Shown here one piece after another: positions 10,050 to 22,949 of a DNA stretch of 60,000 nucleotides. The stretch covers positions 573,290 to 633,289 of the forward strand of contig MNCI01029550.1 in assembly GCA_015680685.1 (NCBI GenBank). Reading direction: 5' to 3'. The position numbers and the translations under genes are program-made. How positions within the stretch are numbered: position 1 is the first letter of the stretch; the number at the start of each line of letters is the position of its first letter. This DNA comes from Gnetum montanum. Lineage: Eukaryota; Streptophyta; Gnetopsida; Gnetales; Gnetaceae. Under the pieces are notes generated by a model, which was not told the origin of the DNA, made no database searches, and saw only the letters and a list, made by a program, of their open reading frames with translations.

Positions 10050-13000
10050 ATGGATTTAACTAAGGAAAAGCTATCACCTACCAAAGAGATACAAAGCAGA
10101 AATGATAGAACTAATAACAATGAAGACTGGAGCATGCCTATGAAAATAAGAATCTCATATGCTGACAATGATCCTTCCTACCTGGATTTTACATTCATCT
10201 TCCATCAAGATGGGAAAAAGAGGTGGAGAGACCTATAGGACAACATCATTTTGCCTCTCTAGTGTTCAATAACCATCATTCTTCAAACAACTTTGAGGGG
10301 AATGAATCTAAGTCATGCACAAGGAGGGTACCATGTGAGCAAACTCATGACAAGATCATATCAACTCATAGAGGCATAAGTGCAAAGAGATACTACTATG
10401 GAAACCAAACATGCACATAACAAGGGAAAGCAAGTTAACTCTCATATTATCCTAGAAGAACTTGATGGTGATGCATTTGTAGTAGAGAAACTCCATCATG
10501 ATCATGAAGTCCATTCCCAAACATCTATCATTTAGCTAGAAGAACTTATCAAGGTATAACTACATTCAACCCTAGCAGCGACACCAGGAAGAGAAGAAAA
10601 AGACTCTAAGTACAAGTAGGAATTAAGCTCAAAATTTTTTATTACATCATAAAGAGATGAATACTAGAGTCATAGAAAGAGAACCATCCAACATCATTCT
10701 TCCATTGCTTCATCTTCCTCCTCATGATCATCAGTGGACTCTGATTGAAAGGGACAAAGGTACAGAGATCATGACAGGGAGAGACAATGCTCTCATGATA
10801 GAAATGAGTATCACCCAACACACCTTTATGAATAAGATGAAGGGCATGAACCACAAATGAATAGGGAAAGACATGCAGAAAGAGAGAGATATGAGTATCA
10901 TAGGAGACATCACTACAATCGAGCATACAAATCCTACAATCAAGAAGAAACCTTGATGAAAGCTCGCAACATGATCAACATAAGAAAAGTTGGATATAGT
11001 TCGACTAGGCATGTGAGAGACAATCACATCAAGTGATTTGATATGAACAATATGTCTAAGTTTGAAGGTGGGTATAACATAGATCCACAACATCACCTTC
11101 AAGCCTTTCATGATGCCTATGCCCTACAAAATATAGAAAGTAACTAGCAAAAATGTAAGTTGTTCCCTCAAATACTCATCAAAGAGGTAGAAAGCTGGTA
11201 TAGATCATTGGAACCTAAATCAATCTAAAGATGGAGTACCATGCTTGAGCTTTTCAATGATAAATACCAAATCTACTCCTAGGTGTCCAATCTTAGAAAG
11301 TAGATCCAAGGCTAGAAGTAAGGGATCCATGAATCCCTTGATGTGGTAGTGGGTAGATACTATTCACTTCTACATAGGTGCCTAGGCCACGGATTTTTCC
11401 AAAGAGAGTAGCTTCAACATATTATCGATGGATTAAGGAATAAAACTAGTGAAAGCCTTGGGGTTCAGGCCCAAGGAAGATCATCAAAAATGACCATCCA
11501 TCAAATTCAAAGACTAATTGACCAAGTGGCAAAGGAAGAAGGTGATTTGAAAAAGAGAGAATCAGTCAAGAAGGATAATAGACATCCATCTATCCAAAAA
11601 AAAAAAGATATCTGAGTATGCAATAATCAAGACGAAGAAACCTTGGAGGAGGTTATACAGAAAAAGACTCTACCAATTTAAAAGTCTATTAATAACATAA
11701 TCACCAAGGTAGAAAAGATCTATTAATAACATAATCACCAAGGTAGAAAAGATGTGAGATTTAGTGGATGAAAATTTTTCTATAACTTTGAAAATTATGA
11801 AAGAAAGAACTAAGCAAGCCCTCAACAAAGGCAAGGAGAAAAAGAAGAAAAGAGACTACGAATGAAAAGGAAAAGTGGCTACAATGGCAAAATGTTTTGA
11901 TACAAGCTCAGACAATGAGGAAGGATGTATTATGTGCTAATATGAACATCCTAAGGGGTGTTGTCCTATAATGGCACATTTGCAAGAAACAAGGGCATAT
12001 GCACTTAATCCAAGATTCATCAAGAAAAAAATGTCAAAATAGTTACCTTACCCTTAAGGTAACTATTGACCAACCTTTCAACCAGCCTACTATCCTAGTG
12101 GAGCTTACCCGCAACCATAGGAGAAGTACCATTAATAGTAATAGTAGCCACAATTGTGGGTAATGCCACCACCAAGGCAACAGTACCCATTTCAACAACC
12201 AAACCCTTATGGATACTATGTGCAATGCCCGATATCTCAAGGAAACATAGCAATTCATACTTTGCAATATTATCCACCTAAGTATTATAGACCTACCACT
12301 CCAAGGATGGATTCCAACCCATATGTACATCAAACAATGGCTAGTCCATTTAGTCAACCTTCCAACCCTCTACCACCTATGCCACTATGTACAATGTAAG
12401 GAGAATTTTCGTCACAACCTCAGTAGAGAACTGCTACAAGGGTAGTGAGCATATAGAAAGAGGATCATGCTAGCAATGCTAAAGGAAAATTGAGGAAATG
12501 TCCTTTCCTTATAACAAGTCCAAAAAATTCTAGTAGAATAAGAACTTCATTAAACCATGTTCCTTATAAAGGATCCTCCTACAAAAACCATGTTTCTCTA
12601 ACAATCAAATCAAAAGATTATGACTATCATACTAATTGAAATAGTATCAAACTAGATAAAGGTATGGACACTCCCTAAGAAAATAACAAATCAGGGAATT
12701 CCTCTAATTTATTTACAAATCACTAAAAATTCACCATGCAAGGCTCTACTAAACTTAGGTTCTGGAGTAAATTTGATATCTCAAGAAACATACAAGGCAT
12801 GGAACCTACCACCTTAGAAGTGTAACATAAGGTTAGAGCTAGCAGATCAATCTACCATCATTTCTTTGGAACAGATAGAAGATTTGATGACCACTATTAA
12901 TGGATAATCTTATCTAGCAAATTTCTTAGTGATCAATGAGAAGAATGATAACAAGGTATTTCCTATCATTATGGGAAAAGCATGGATTAGCATAATAGAT

Positions 13001-13410
13001 GCTAGGTTAGGGATGAGAGATTTATTCGTGAAAATCTCTAAGGAAGATGAGTAAGGATCCATATATACGCAAAGAATTCCATGCATTACTGATGATAATG
13101 AAGGATGCAATTGCAGACCGAAACTTTAAAATGTCAACACAATCCTTACACCAACCCACAACAGATGTGAGAAATAAGTGTGTGAACAAAAAGGGACATG
13201 GGCCAATAAACCAAAATACACCTAGTGGCTAAAAAATAAGAATGTAAAACCACCCAAAACATGCATGGAAACATCTAACTCACTTGTTAACTCCTACCCT
13301 AAGAAAATTACCCAAACTGAGAACTCACAAAAGGATATACTAAACCATGATCATACACTAACAACCAATAAACATGGGGACTTAGTACTTAAAATTAAGA
13401 ATAAATAAGA
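10050..13410 (+). pseudogene. gag-protease of element A
   Basis: The ATG at 10050 opens MDLTKEKL and a segment parallel to the start of the gag in element C. The gag domain lies at about 11040-11340 (DPQHHLQAFHD, then WYRSLEPKSI). A zinc-knuckle-like C-x2-C-x3-H-x4-C is near 11930-11975, with one in-frame TAG. A Pro/Gln/Tyr-rich linker covers 12150-12400. An aspartic-protease domain at about 12720-13050 has LLNLGSGVNLIS in place of the usual DLG/DSG, then a flap-side GKAW motif. Many stops occur, often TAG at positions occupied by Gln or Trp in relatives. RT and integrase do not follow. The reading trace ends around 13410. Confidence 0.8.
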
Positions 13411-15176
13411 ACATATAGTTGGACCTTCTGAAATGGAAACGTCATATAGTCTCCAAAATAACAAAACTTGAATATCATCAATGTTACATGGGATAAAAAC
13501 TGAGAAACTAAATCACTAAGGTTGGTAAATGAAAAACCTAGAGTGTATGATCTAGGGGATCTAAAATCTATTTTTTGAACACTCGCCCATGAGTTCAATC
13601 ATGGAGAAGATACCTTATCTTGACTTAGGAATTAATAAGTGCTTCTCAACATTTTTTTTTCTTACAATTATGTTTTATTTACAACTTTGTGTTATATGTT
13701 TCAAATTTCTTACTAATTTTTCATATTCTCTGATATTTTTCACTCTTTTAAACTTTTTCATTTCTTAATCATTTGGTATTCTTTGATCTTTTTCAAATTA
13801 TTTTTCTATTGTTTCTATTTTTCTATAATTTTCACTACCTATTTTATGCCTATTTGTGTTGTTTTTTTTTCAATGAAACACACCGAATAAAGCAAGATGC
13901 AGTCCCAATAAGGTGAAGATTGCTCTATGTTATCAAATCATAAAGGACTAATTACCTATACAGTGAGACCATGACATCGATCGACCCATTCCAATAATAA
14001 GAGGTTCTTTCCATGGCCATGATATTCTTCTCATAACAAAACTAAGAATAAACATGTGATAATTATGCCTTGATAGAAGAGTAAAGAACCAAGTAAGAAT
14101 GACAAGGGTGTGACATCAAAGGAACTTGTATAATCTCTTGGTTTACTACTATGAGTTCTATCCTATTGATAAGGATGTATTATATCCTTGTAGAACTAAT
14201 GAAAAATGGAAGTAAGAGTACAATAAGTATTGCTTTATCATGTCACTAGAAAGACATGTTACCCATGCCTAAAGGTAGTCCTCTGGTAAGGTCAACACAG
14301 TTAAAATAAAAAAATCATGCACAAAATAAAATTTTTGAAGTCCCACTAGAAATACATGTTACCCATGCCTAAAGACAGGTAGCTTCTTAGGAATCTCAAA
14401 AATAAGAAGTGCAATTGATAAACTCCTCCCTTGAACAACACACCAAGTGGTAATACTCACTGTAACAGTGGTAGTATTATGATTGAGAATCTCAGAGATG
14501 AAATAATGTGATGTCATTGGAAAGTGGTTTGGACTTGGTTTGAATCTTGGAAAGAAGGGCTCATGATTACCTTCACCATAGATCACACCCAAGGATTCAT
14601 TATGCCTATGGTAAGACACCTCACATCCCAAGTTTAGTAATTCCTTCTATAATCCAACTCACCCCACTATATATTTAATCATAACTTTATGGTTTTGTAT
14701 AATATAGCATCATTTTCCTAATCTAGTGATACTACCATGTGTATTTTGCTAGACACATATGTCTTACATTCAACTCCTTGAGTTCCTAAGGACACTTTTA
14801 GGCGTGGTTATACAAGGGCATTGAGTGCTGGAGCCTACTTTGGGAAAGACCAACGTGTATAACTTTTGTATTTCATACTTGGCAAGCAATTCCACATCAT
14901 CTTGTGTCTTCTAAAAATAATCAAGATTCATTAAATACTTCCCATATCATCTAGTAATCTATCCATACATCCAAATTTCTCAACCCATCTCTTATCCATT
15001 CAATAAACTTTTGTTGCGCAAAATTCCTTCCTTATGAACCTTGTATGCCAAATTCTTGAAAACTATGCATCATTAATGGTCAAAAACCCTTTGGACAAGC
15101 TTCACATCTTCCAAACATTCCATTTGTCTTATTTTTTACTAGAAAATTCAATGAAAATTTTGAAAATTTTCATAGG
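13411..15176 (+). other. Conserved noncoding spacer of element A between protease and ORF2
   Basis: No coding frame is visible. The stretch starts with a T-rich tract (13640-13880). It aligns with 53160-54660 in B and more weakly with 38000-39560 in C and 5600-6700 in D. In C the equivalent region follows integrase, so in A and B polymerase is missing precisely between protease and this spacer. It carries two copies of the conserved 35-bp motif. Confidence 0.6.
14241..14380 (+). repeat. Conserved noncoding motif, two copies in element A
   Basis: Copies at 14241-14278 and 14342-14380 share CACTAGAAA, then ACATGTTACCCATGCC, then TAAAG. They are about 100 bp apart. Element B has the same pair at the same spacing. 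Their function is unknown. Confidence 0.6.
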
Positions 15177-15227
15177 GACATCGTAGCCCCTACGATGTCA
15201 CATCTATGATGTTATGCATATAAAAAT
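15177..15227 (+). promoter_or_regulatory. Putative internal promoter of element A upstream of ORF2
   Basis: A perfect 10-bp inverted repeat GACATCGTAG-CCC-CTACGATGTC (15177-15199) is followed by another ATGATG motif and TATAAAAAT at 15219-15227. The layout copies that of the LTR promoter (dyad at 2386, TATA at 2458), and the dyad sequence is related. It lies about 540 bp before the ORF2 ATG. Promoter activity is inferred. Confidence 0.5.
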
Positions 15228-15482
15228 AGCATATATATGCATGGAAGTTAGTGAAATTTTTCATTCCTCTCATTTGTAGTAATATAATGTTTTGCAATTT
15301 TTCCTCAAAGCTCTCACACACTAACTTTCCAAGGCCATACCTTCGTCCTTATAGCTCTAATTTTTGAAATTCTTAAACCTTATTGATCCCAGAGTGCTCA
15401 ACTTAGTCATGGGGGGTTACGCTACACTAACATTAGAAAATTTTAGCCAAAATTCTTCTAAACCCCAAAAGATAGTATAAGG

Positions 15483-15757
15483 GTAAGTATGAGGAAACAA
15501 TAAAGATATCATTATGAACTGATAAAACTTAGGCCATTCTAATCATTTTGAGGCACCATAAGAAAAGAAATAACAACTATGCAAAGGTCATAGTGATTAG
15601 GGATATAACACCTAAGGGGTTTCATTTTTGAAAATGTTCTAACTCTGCAATCATAATAAGATAAGGACTTGATCTAACCAAGGGTATGAGAAAGATAAAA
15701 AAACTATTAAGAAATAATTTAGATACTTTAATAATTTCAAACCCTTGTTGATTGTAG
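15483..15757 (+). other. Putative intron in the ORF2 leader of element A
   Basis: The 5' splice site reads GG|GTAAGTAT and the 3' site TTGATTGTAG. The acceptor directly abuts the ORF2 ATG at 15758. The 275-bp length compares with 264 bp in B and 272 bp in C. No transcript evidence is available. Confidence 0.5.
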
Positions 15758-18395
15758 ATGGACCCCAAAGAGAGAAATAGCTAAAGGACCTTCCTAGCAT
15801 GGGAGCAAAAGACCAAGAGACTATGGGAGAGGCCAAGTAGGGAGAAAAACCCCACAAGCTAAGCACATATAATAGAAGGTCCATTCATTTAGCATTCACG
15901 CACAAACTCTTATTACTAAGCATTCTGTACAAGGGGAGGAATAAGTTCCACCAGTGCCCAAATAAGAGTAACACCTCACATTGTCTCTTGAATGCCTCCA
16001 AGAAATCCAAGAAAACTCTATCATGTCCACGATCATTATGGAGCTAAATTTTCATCCTTTAATTAATTTTACCCTAAAATCTGTAAATTGGCAACTTGAA
16101 GTGTCTCCCTTATGATCTACTTTGTCTAATAGTGGAGAATGGTATCTAGGAAAAACATATCATTTTTGGCAGAATAAACAAGCTAATGAAATTGGAGTCT
16201 CTGTGCCATACTCAATAGAGGTAATTTCCAAGGCCCTCAACATCATAAATGAAGGGGAAATTGTGGCATAGATTTCTACCATATCAGACACCAATGCCAA
16301 GAAGCTGTGGTTGTAGAGGGCATATGGAAAAGATAATAAAGACTATAGCAAGCTCTCAGCAAAAGAGAAAATATACTCCAAGATTGGAACCTATCACTTA
16401 TTTCCAAAAAAAAAGGTTCAATAGAATCTCCACATATGCTAGAGGAAGCACAATTTTGATGGTAAAATTCAATGTCAACATTGCCCTTTTGTTCTTCCTT
16501 GAAATCTAGAAGGTAGAGAAGCCAACACTTCCATTCCCTTGCCTCATCAGGAAGTTGTGCAAGCAAGCTTAAATCTTGAGGTACATCATTGATATCCCTA
16601 GGAAGGCCTAGAATGCTTCCTAAAAAAAATGTTCAAGCTAGTGCCACCAAAGAAAGATCATTTGGAAAAGCTAGTAGGCACCAAGGGCACTACAAGTTCC
16701 ATTCCTATCAATAGCATTCTTGCCACCAGTCAGTAGCAATAGGCAAGACCTAGTAAATAGCCACAAGCTAAATAGTAGTAGCAAAAGCAACAAAAACAAC
16801 AAGAAGTATCATCACCACCACAAGATTATAGATCATCCATGAGCCACCTACAAGAAATTGTAGAGACAATAAGTTGGGAAACAAGGGAAGGGAAAAATTT
16901 GTATAAAGGGAGAGCTTTGTAAGGCCCACAATCTCCACAGATCTAGCTAATGGGCAAGTGTCATTGCAAGTAGGAGGAGAGGAAAATTGGACATAATAGA
17001 TATCCAAGAATGCTACATCATTCCAAGTAATTCTTGGAACTAGTGAAGGTGCCACTGTTGTGGTCATGCAAAACCAAGATGCAGCAAGAGCCATAAATAT
17101 CATCATTAACCACATAAAAAATTATTTAATGTATCTATTATGCCACCAGTCAATATCTCTAGAGCACAAAATGTTCAAGTGCTTACTAGAACCTTGGTGA
17201 TCCCTATAAAGCATGAAGATATTTTGGATAGACTATTGCTAATAGCCAAGTAATGTAAAATATTTTTGATATCCCAAGAGATATCACTATGGTCCATTCT
17301 AATCTAATATCCACAAAACGGAAGTTGGTCATGACTAAAACCAGAGCCAAACATGCAGAAAATGAAGGGCAATAGTTACAAGCAGAGTTGGCAAATTTGA
17401 TAGTTGAAAGGAGAGACCCTGCACAATTCATGGTGCCTAACCAACTAGACCAATTTAGAACTAACCATGTAAGGCAAATAATTGCTCACAACATGACAAT
17501 GGAAAGGGAGAAGGAGAAGATAGTGTGAGATGCATTAGTGATAGAGGCTTAGACGTATGCACACGCCAAAGCAGTCATTGCCTCATAAGAAGAAAGTAAA
17601 TAGTTAGCTACTAATAATGCTTAGTTGACAAAAATTAAAAAGTAGAAAAATGCTCTCAAGGAGAACATTCAAAAAATCAGAGAATAACTACTCCAAGTTA
17701 ACCAAGACATGAGTCACTTAGCATGAGAGAATAGAACCTTATCAATCGAAGAAGTCCACACCATCTATCAAAAGTTAGCAATCAAAATAAGCACATGGCA
17801 AAATGAGGCCAAGAAGCATGAACAACTCAAGGAGCATTTTAGATACCAAGTGGTCTTATATAAATAGATAAATAAAAAATAAATCTAGATGGCAAAAGCC
17901 AAAATCAGTTTCCTTTTTGCACAAAATCTGGCAACCCATCTTGGATAGTTTAGCCCATGTCCACCAAGTAGAAGTGAAGAACAAGGACCTACAAATTAAA
18001 GACCTTATAGAATACATGGGGTTGACGAGTCTTCGATACACTAACTTTGCCATGTTAACAATAGGCAAGCCCCATATTGAATTAGAGCAGTAACTAGCAA
18101 CCATATATGCAATGTATGAGAAAGAGTTTGCATATAGAAAGGAGGCACTACAAAAGCTACATGTTGCAAACTTAGAGTTAGATATTGTCAAGGTTAGCTA
18201 CCATGAGCAAAAAGATGTAGCAACAAACCTCATGCACAACATGTCTATAAGAAGATAAGAAAATCTCATATGTTTAAGACAAGTGTCTATAAGAAGACCT
18301 TCATGAAGAAGACACTATTAACATATTAAACTTCTAGGAAGCTAAGAGCACTTAAAATATCTTTCATTTTCCTCATCCATAAGCATGGAGACAAT
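15758..18395 (+). pseudogene. ORF2 of element A
   Basis: Starts MDPKERN just after the acceptor. A conserved N-terminal domain at about 16030-16510 has EWYLGKTYHFWQNK, then NAKKLWL-RAYGKDNKDYSK and KEKIY. A Gln/Pro/Ala-rich low-complexity linker follows at 16690-16840. A long alpha-helical, coiled-coil-like region runs from about 17150 to 18240. Stops are many. It aligns with B (55234-58000) until about 18235, where an 80-bp local rearrangement intervenes. Traces continue to about 18390, but the C-terminal PWDxP block is not recognisable. The family is unknown to me. Placement is like the env-position ORFs of Athila-group elements. Confidence 0.65.
18242..18299 (+). repeat. Short direct repeats at the end of element A
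   Basis: GTCTATAAGAAGA occurs twice, about 44 bp apart, in sequence that is absent from the aligned part of element B. It looks like a small repair-associated duplication near the point where A loses homology with B. Confidence 0.45.
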
Positions 18396-18599
18396 TTCAT
18401 TTTCTATACCTTATTGAATTTTGTATGAATAAAATTATTATTTATAATAATCTTGCATGCAACTTTAAAGTTAAAAAGAAAAACAAATCTACCTTCCCTC
18501 TAAAAAATATCTAGAAAGGCTTAATGCAAACTATTATACACTTTAAATAAATTCTTAAAACCAAAATTTAAATTTTTAAAAAATATATTTTTTTCCTCT

Positions 18600-21500
18600 T
18601 TCTATTTAAATTATAAATGCCAAAAGCCTCTTCCATGTAATCCATCTATCATGCATACGAACATAAGAAATTGCAATGATACCAAATTTGCTTTAAGTGA
18701 TACACAATCTAGATGAATTAGTAGCCATAGTTCCTTCACTAAAAGAAATCCACATGGGCTAATTTCCTTAAGCATATCTTCTGAAATTCTCATATGATTA
18801 TAATTCCAATACTTAGTAAGTTTGCATCATGTCTTCAAAATTTATTTAAAAATTAGAGAACCATAAATAGAAATAGCCAAAGGAAAAAGAAGATAGTAAA
18901 GAAAATTATTAGTAGACCAACTATTATCATTTTTAAGTTTTCCTTACATAAGTTTGTTTCTAAAAAGGAGCATCCAAACATTATCTCCATTAATGCACCT
19001 TGCAATCTATTTTTCTATGAGATAAAAACCTTGGTTATATAATTAATGAAGATAAGTCCTCCATATTTCTTACTACTAGTGCAAATATTCCAAACAACTC
19101 TTAAAAATCCTTCTCTATATTTCTTAGTAGAACAAAGAAATTGATAGATAAATCGATCAATTCTATTACAAAAAGTTTTAGAAGGATCCCAATAATTAGA
19201 GTAATAAACAAATGTTTATTGAAGTATCTACTTAATAACTAAAACTTCACGAGCAAGGGGGAGCTTTTTTTCTTTTCCATTTATTAAGCTTTTTTTCAAT
19301 TTTATTAACCACATAATTCCACAAAATAGTAAGATTAGGCTCAAAAGAAAAGGTATTCCTAAAATTTTTAAGACAAAATTATTTTTCAAGATTTTGCAAC
19401 TCTGAAAAGTAACCCACTCATCAATATTACCATTACAATAAATAGTATATTTTTTAGAATTGATACAAGAGCTAGATAACATACAATAATCCTTCATTCT
19501 AGCTAATAGAATATTAATTTGTTGAAACGAATGTTAATTATAAAAGAAGAATCATCTACAAAGTGCATGTTAAGAAATTATGTACCTTGATCATTAATTA
19601 AAATTTTATTATGATATTCCTTTGCAAATCATAATGTAGATTACATGAAGAAAGTCTACAACACTAATAAAAAGATAGAAAGCTATAGAATAACTGTGAC
19701 AAATTGACCGCTAAAGAGAATATGAGGAACTCAATTCAAAACTTGTAGCAACTTGAGAATTAGCATCAATGAGTAGGGTACATACAAGATGAATAAAATA
19801 ATCACCAAATTCTAGTTTCTAAAGACACCATAAGTTTTATCTTAATGTAACTTGACAAATGTAATGCCCTAGTTAGTATTAGAAGTCCAATGCATTTCCT
19901 CCCAAGATACAGTAACATTATTTAAGATATGTCTATCTTTAATAAAATATGTCTACTCAAGTATAGTGATATCTTCTATAATTTTCTGAATCTAGCATGC
20001 CATGCATTTAGCTAAAATTTTCTAAGTATTACCTAAAAAGGTAATAGGACTCTAATTATCAATATATAGAAATAGATGAATCATACCTTTATTAATATTT
20101 TCATTGAGATAAAATTTTTTAATATCTTCTTAGAAAACATAAAAATGATCATCTTTAATAATATCTAAATGTTTCTTAAAAAATTAAATTGGAAAACCAT
20201 CAAATCCTTAAGCTTTACCATCTATTAAACTAAAAGTTATCACTTTAATTTCTACTTCAAGAAAACCTCAATGTGCTTTCATTATAAGATAAGGAATATG
20301 CATACTAGAGGCCTCAAAAGTTTCCTTACTAAAATCTTTAAAGGAAAAATAGAAGAAAATTGATTTACTAAAAGAATATTAATAGTCTTAATATTTGTAA
20401 TGATGGAATCATTTATATAAAGCAATTCCAATTTAAGTACTTGATCCTTTCCTTTAAAATTTTTAAAAATCCTTCACAAAGTTCATCTTAAAATTTTAGC
20501 TAGAACATGCAACTTTCAGTAAGAATACTTTTAGTTTCAAAAGCATCTCAACATTGTTTAGCATAACCATCTTCAGCCAAGAATTTTTGAGTTTCAACAT
20601 TAAAGAGATTCTAGTCTAAAAGGATTGGAATTTGCTTGACAAATTCTATAAGATCTTCTTTAACTTACTGCTTTTGGTTAGAAAATTACTTTTCAAACTA
20701 TGTTGCATAATTTTTAACCCTACAAGTAGTTCACTACCACCAATCAATTTAATCAACATCACCAATAGGCTTATTTCTACATCCTATAAAGACTTCAAAA
20801 TATTTTTTTCTTTGAATCCTATGAACATATTAGCATTCATACAAAAACACTTCTACTTTCAAAAAAAGCAAGAATTAATTCCAAAAACAATAATACTCAT
20901 AGGAAAGTGGTTTGACAAAGTAGCATCTATGTACTCTTATACTTTACTTGTAGGATTCTAAAAAGAAAAATTAGAGATTTAAAATCTATCAAGCCAACAA
21001 TAAATTCTATCATTTTAACAATGTGAAAATAAAAAGCTAACATTGTAAAGAAAATTTTTTTTTCTAAATTACATCAATCATCTTTCTCACGAGAAGACAT
21101 ATTAAGAGGAAGACTACCAAGTCTATCTCAATGACTTTCAACCTTATTAAAATCACCTCCAATAATCTAAGGCACTTTAGACAAGGAATAAAGATATTTT
21201 CAAGCCTTTGATCAATATATTGAATTATTAGAAGCTTAAATATTAAAGAGTTCAAATTTTTCTTTTTAACTATGATAACCAATCCAAATAACTCTTTCAA
21301 GATTATCAAAACTAAAATTCAAAACTTTTCCAGTCCAATTTTAATTAAATAAAATAACATCTCCTTTATTAACTACATTGGTAGCAAAAAAAAACAACGC
21401 AATTTTTAAAATGCATTTATCAAAAGCATTAATATCATGCATTGAAATCTTAATCTCTTATAGGAAAATAAAATCTAGAGATAAATTTTGATTTGAAAGA

Positions 21501-21950
21501 TACTTTCTAATAACATTTTCTCATGACCTATCAAAACAACCTCAAACATTTCACAATAAAACTAACATTGAGATGTGGGAAAGGAACCTCTTGTCCTTAA
21601 TTTGTTGAGTTTAGCATTTGTATCAAAATCCATGTCACTAATAGATAAATAAGCATTGTCTGATGAGAAAACATTTGAAACATTAGTAGAAGTAGAGAGA
21701 ACAGGAGATACCTTAGGGATTTTTGAATTGAAATCAATATCTGCAGTTGTTTACTTTTTTGTTGTACTAACAGAAATTCATTCACATCAATACTTTTATT
21801 GCTAGTACCCACTAAAAATTATTTTCAAAAAAAGAGAAATTCTCTTTAGATATAAAGAGTTTATTAGCACCTTCAAATTTAAAATGTTTAGTTAAAGGTT
21901 GAAAACTTTTTAAAGAGGATTTTATTTATGTCTACTAAAAATTACCATTA
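18600..21950 (-). pseudogene. LINE ORF2: endonuclease and reverse transcriptase
   Basis: The protein would nick target DNA and reverse-transcribe its own mRNA. The APE-type endonuclease signature IIGGDFNKVESH is read at 21166-21130. RT motifs include ILAKCMA and FIKDRHILNN (about 20010-19930) and the catalytic MHFVDDSS near 19573-19550, corresponding to the family F-A-D-D. The downstream KKLPLAREVLVIK block lies near 19228-19280. Frames shift repeatedly and stops are frequent. This matches plant L1-like ORF2 in order and spacing. Confidence 0.75.
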
Positions 21951-21979
21951 TTTTCTCTTTCTAGAAATTATTGTTTCTT

Positions 21980-22170
21980 TTCCTCTTCAATAACATTTCT
22001 ATTAAGAATAGGACAAATCTCAATAACATGACCTTTATGAAAACAATAGCTACAACATCTTTGTAAATTATAAGAAGTAATTTTCCAGGAAAAATTTGAT
22101 TACTAACCTTGACTTTTAATTTTGTCTTTCTCTATCATAAATCAATCTCTAAAGTAGTGTGTGTACTACA
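21980..22170 (-). pseudogene. LINE ORF1 C-terminal fragment with zinc knuckle
   Basis: The minus strand encodes CSYCFHKGHVIEIC at about 22055-22013, a C-x2-C-x4-H-x4-C zinc knuckle typical of the gag-like ORF1 of plant L1 elements. Only the C-terminal part is present because an LTR is inserted at 22180. Confidence 0.6.
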
Positions 22171-22497
22171 CACCATCAATGTGACATCTCATTCCTAGAT
22201 GTCATAGAAAACATCAAACATACATAACATTCAACATTATGTGTAAATAATAAGAAAGGAAAATTACAAAAGAAAATGAAAAGAATGCTTGACTAATGTG
22301 AAATAAGTATATATGGGTCATGCTTCAAAGGTTCCTTGGGATTATCTTCCTTCAGCATCTATCCTTAGAGGTAATCCAACATTGCCATCATTGTTAGGCT
22401 TGTAACTTGCTAAAAGGGATGGTTGATCACCTTCATACCCTACTTCATCCAATGTGTATTACTCGCCTTCACTGGCTCTACAATCTCATGCTAACAT

Positions 22498-22923
22498 TGT
22501 TATTCCCAATCACTTAGCACCAATATAATATTAAATTTAAAAGAAACTACAGAAAATAAAAAAGACACATAGTTACCTTAGGGAAAACCTTCAAGGTACA
22601 AAAACCCCAACAAAAAAATTGGCTCTAGGACTATTAGCAATAGAGCTTCAAAGGATTGAAGCTCAAGGAGACTTTACAAAGGAAGGAAGACAACTCTCAA
22701 GCATATGCTTTAAAAGAATGTGGTCTATTACATGCTCCCTTTGAGTTCCTTATATATTGCTCAAGTTACAAAATAAACCCAAAAATAAAAGGGATAAGGC
22801 AATTTATTTTTGTGGAGATAGGTATGGGACCAAATATAACATAGACACAAATAAAAATATAATAAGGCAGGGTAGAAATATCTAGAAAAAATCAAGGTAT
22901 ATTTGCCATCATTCACCCTTACA
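22498..22923 (-). repeat. 3' LTR of the copia element
   Basis: On the minus strand it starts TGTAAGGGTGAATG after the polypurine tract and ends near GGAATAACA. It matches 26947-27369 throughout. Confidence 0.85.
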
Positions 22924-22949
22924 ATTCTCCCTCTTGAAGGTAAAGCTGC

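Larger units (their letters stand above)
18396..22179 (-). mobile_element. L1-type LINE, decayed
   Basis: A minus-strand non-LTR retrotransposon. In coding order it has an ORF1 zinc knuckle near 22013-22055, an endonuclease near 21000-21900, reverse transcriptase at about 20450-19200 and a 3' part reaching about 18400. The right end is cut at 22180 by an LTR. The 3' boundary next to element A is uncertain, and I could not identify a clear target duplication or poly(A) tail. Confidence 0.75.

Noticed and set aside
10050-13410. Reassigned or suppressed TAG codons explaining the many in-frame TAGs
   Set aside because: TAA, TGA and frameshifts also occur, and noncoding sites such as the primer sites show the same transition pattern. 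Decay explains it.
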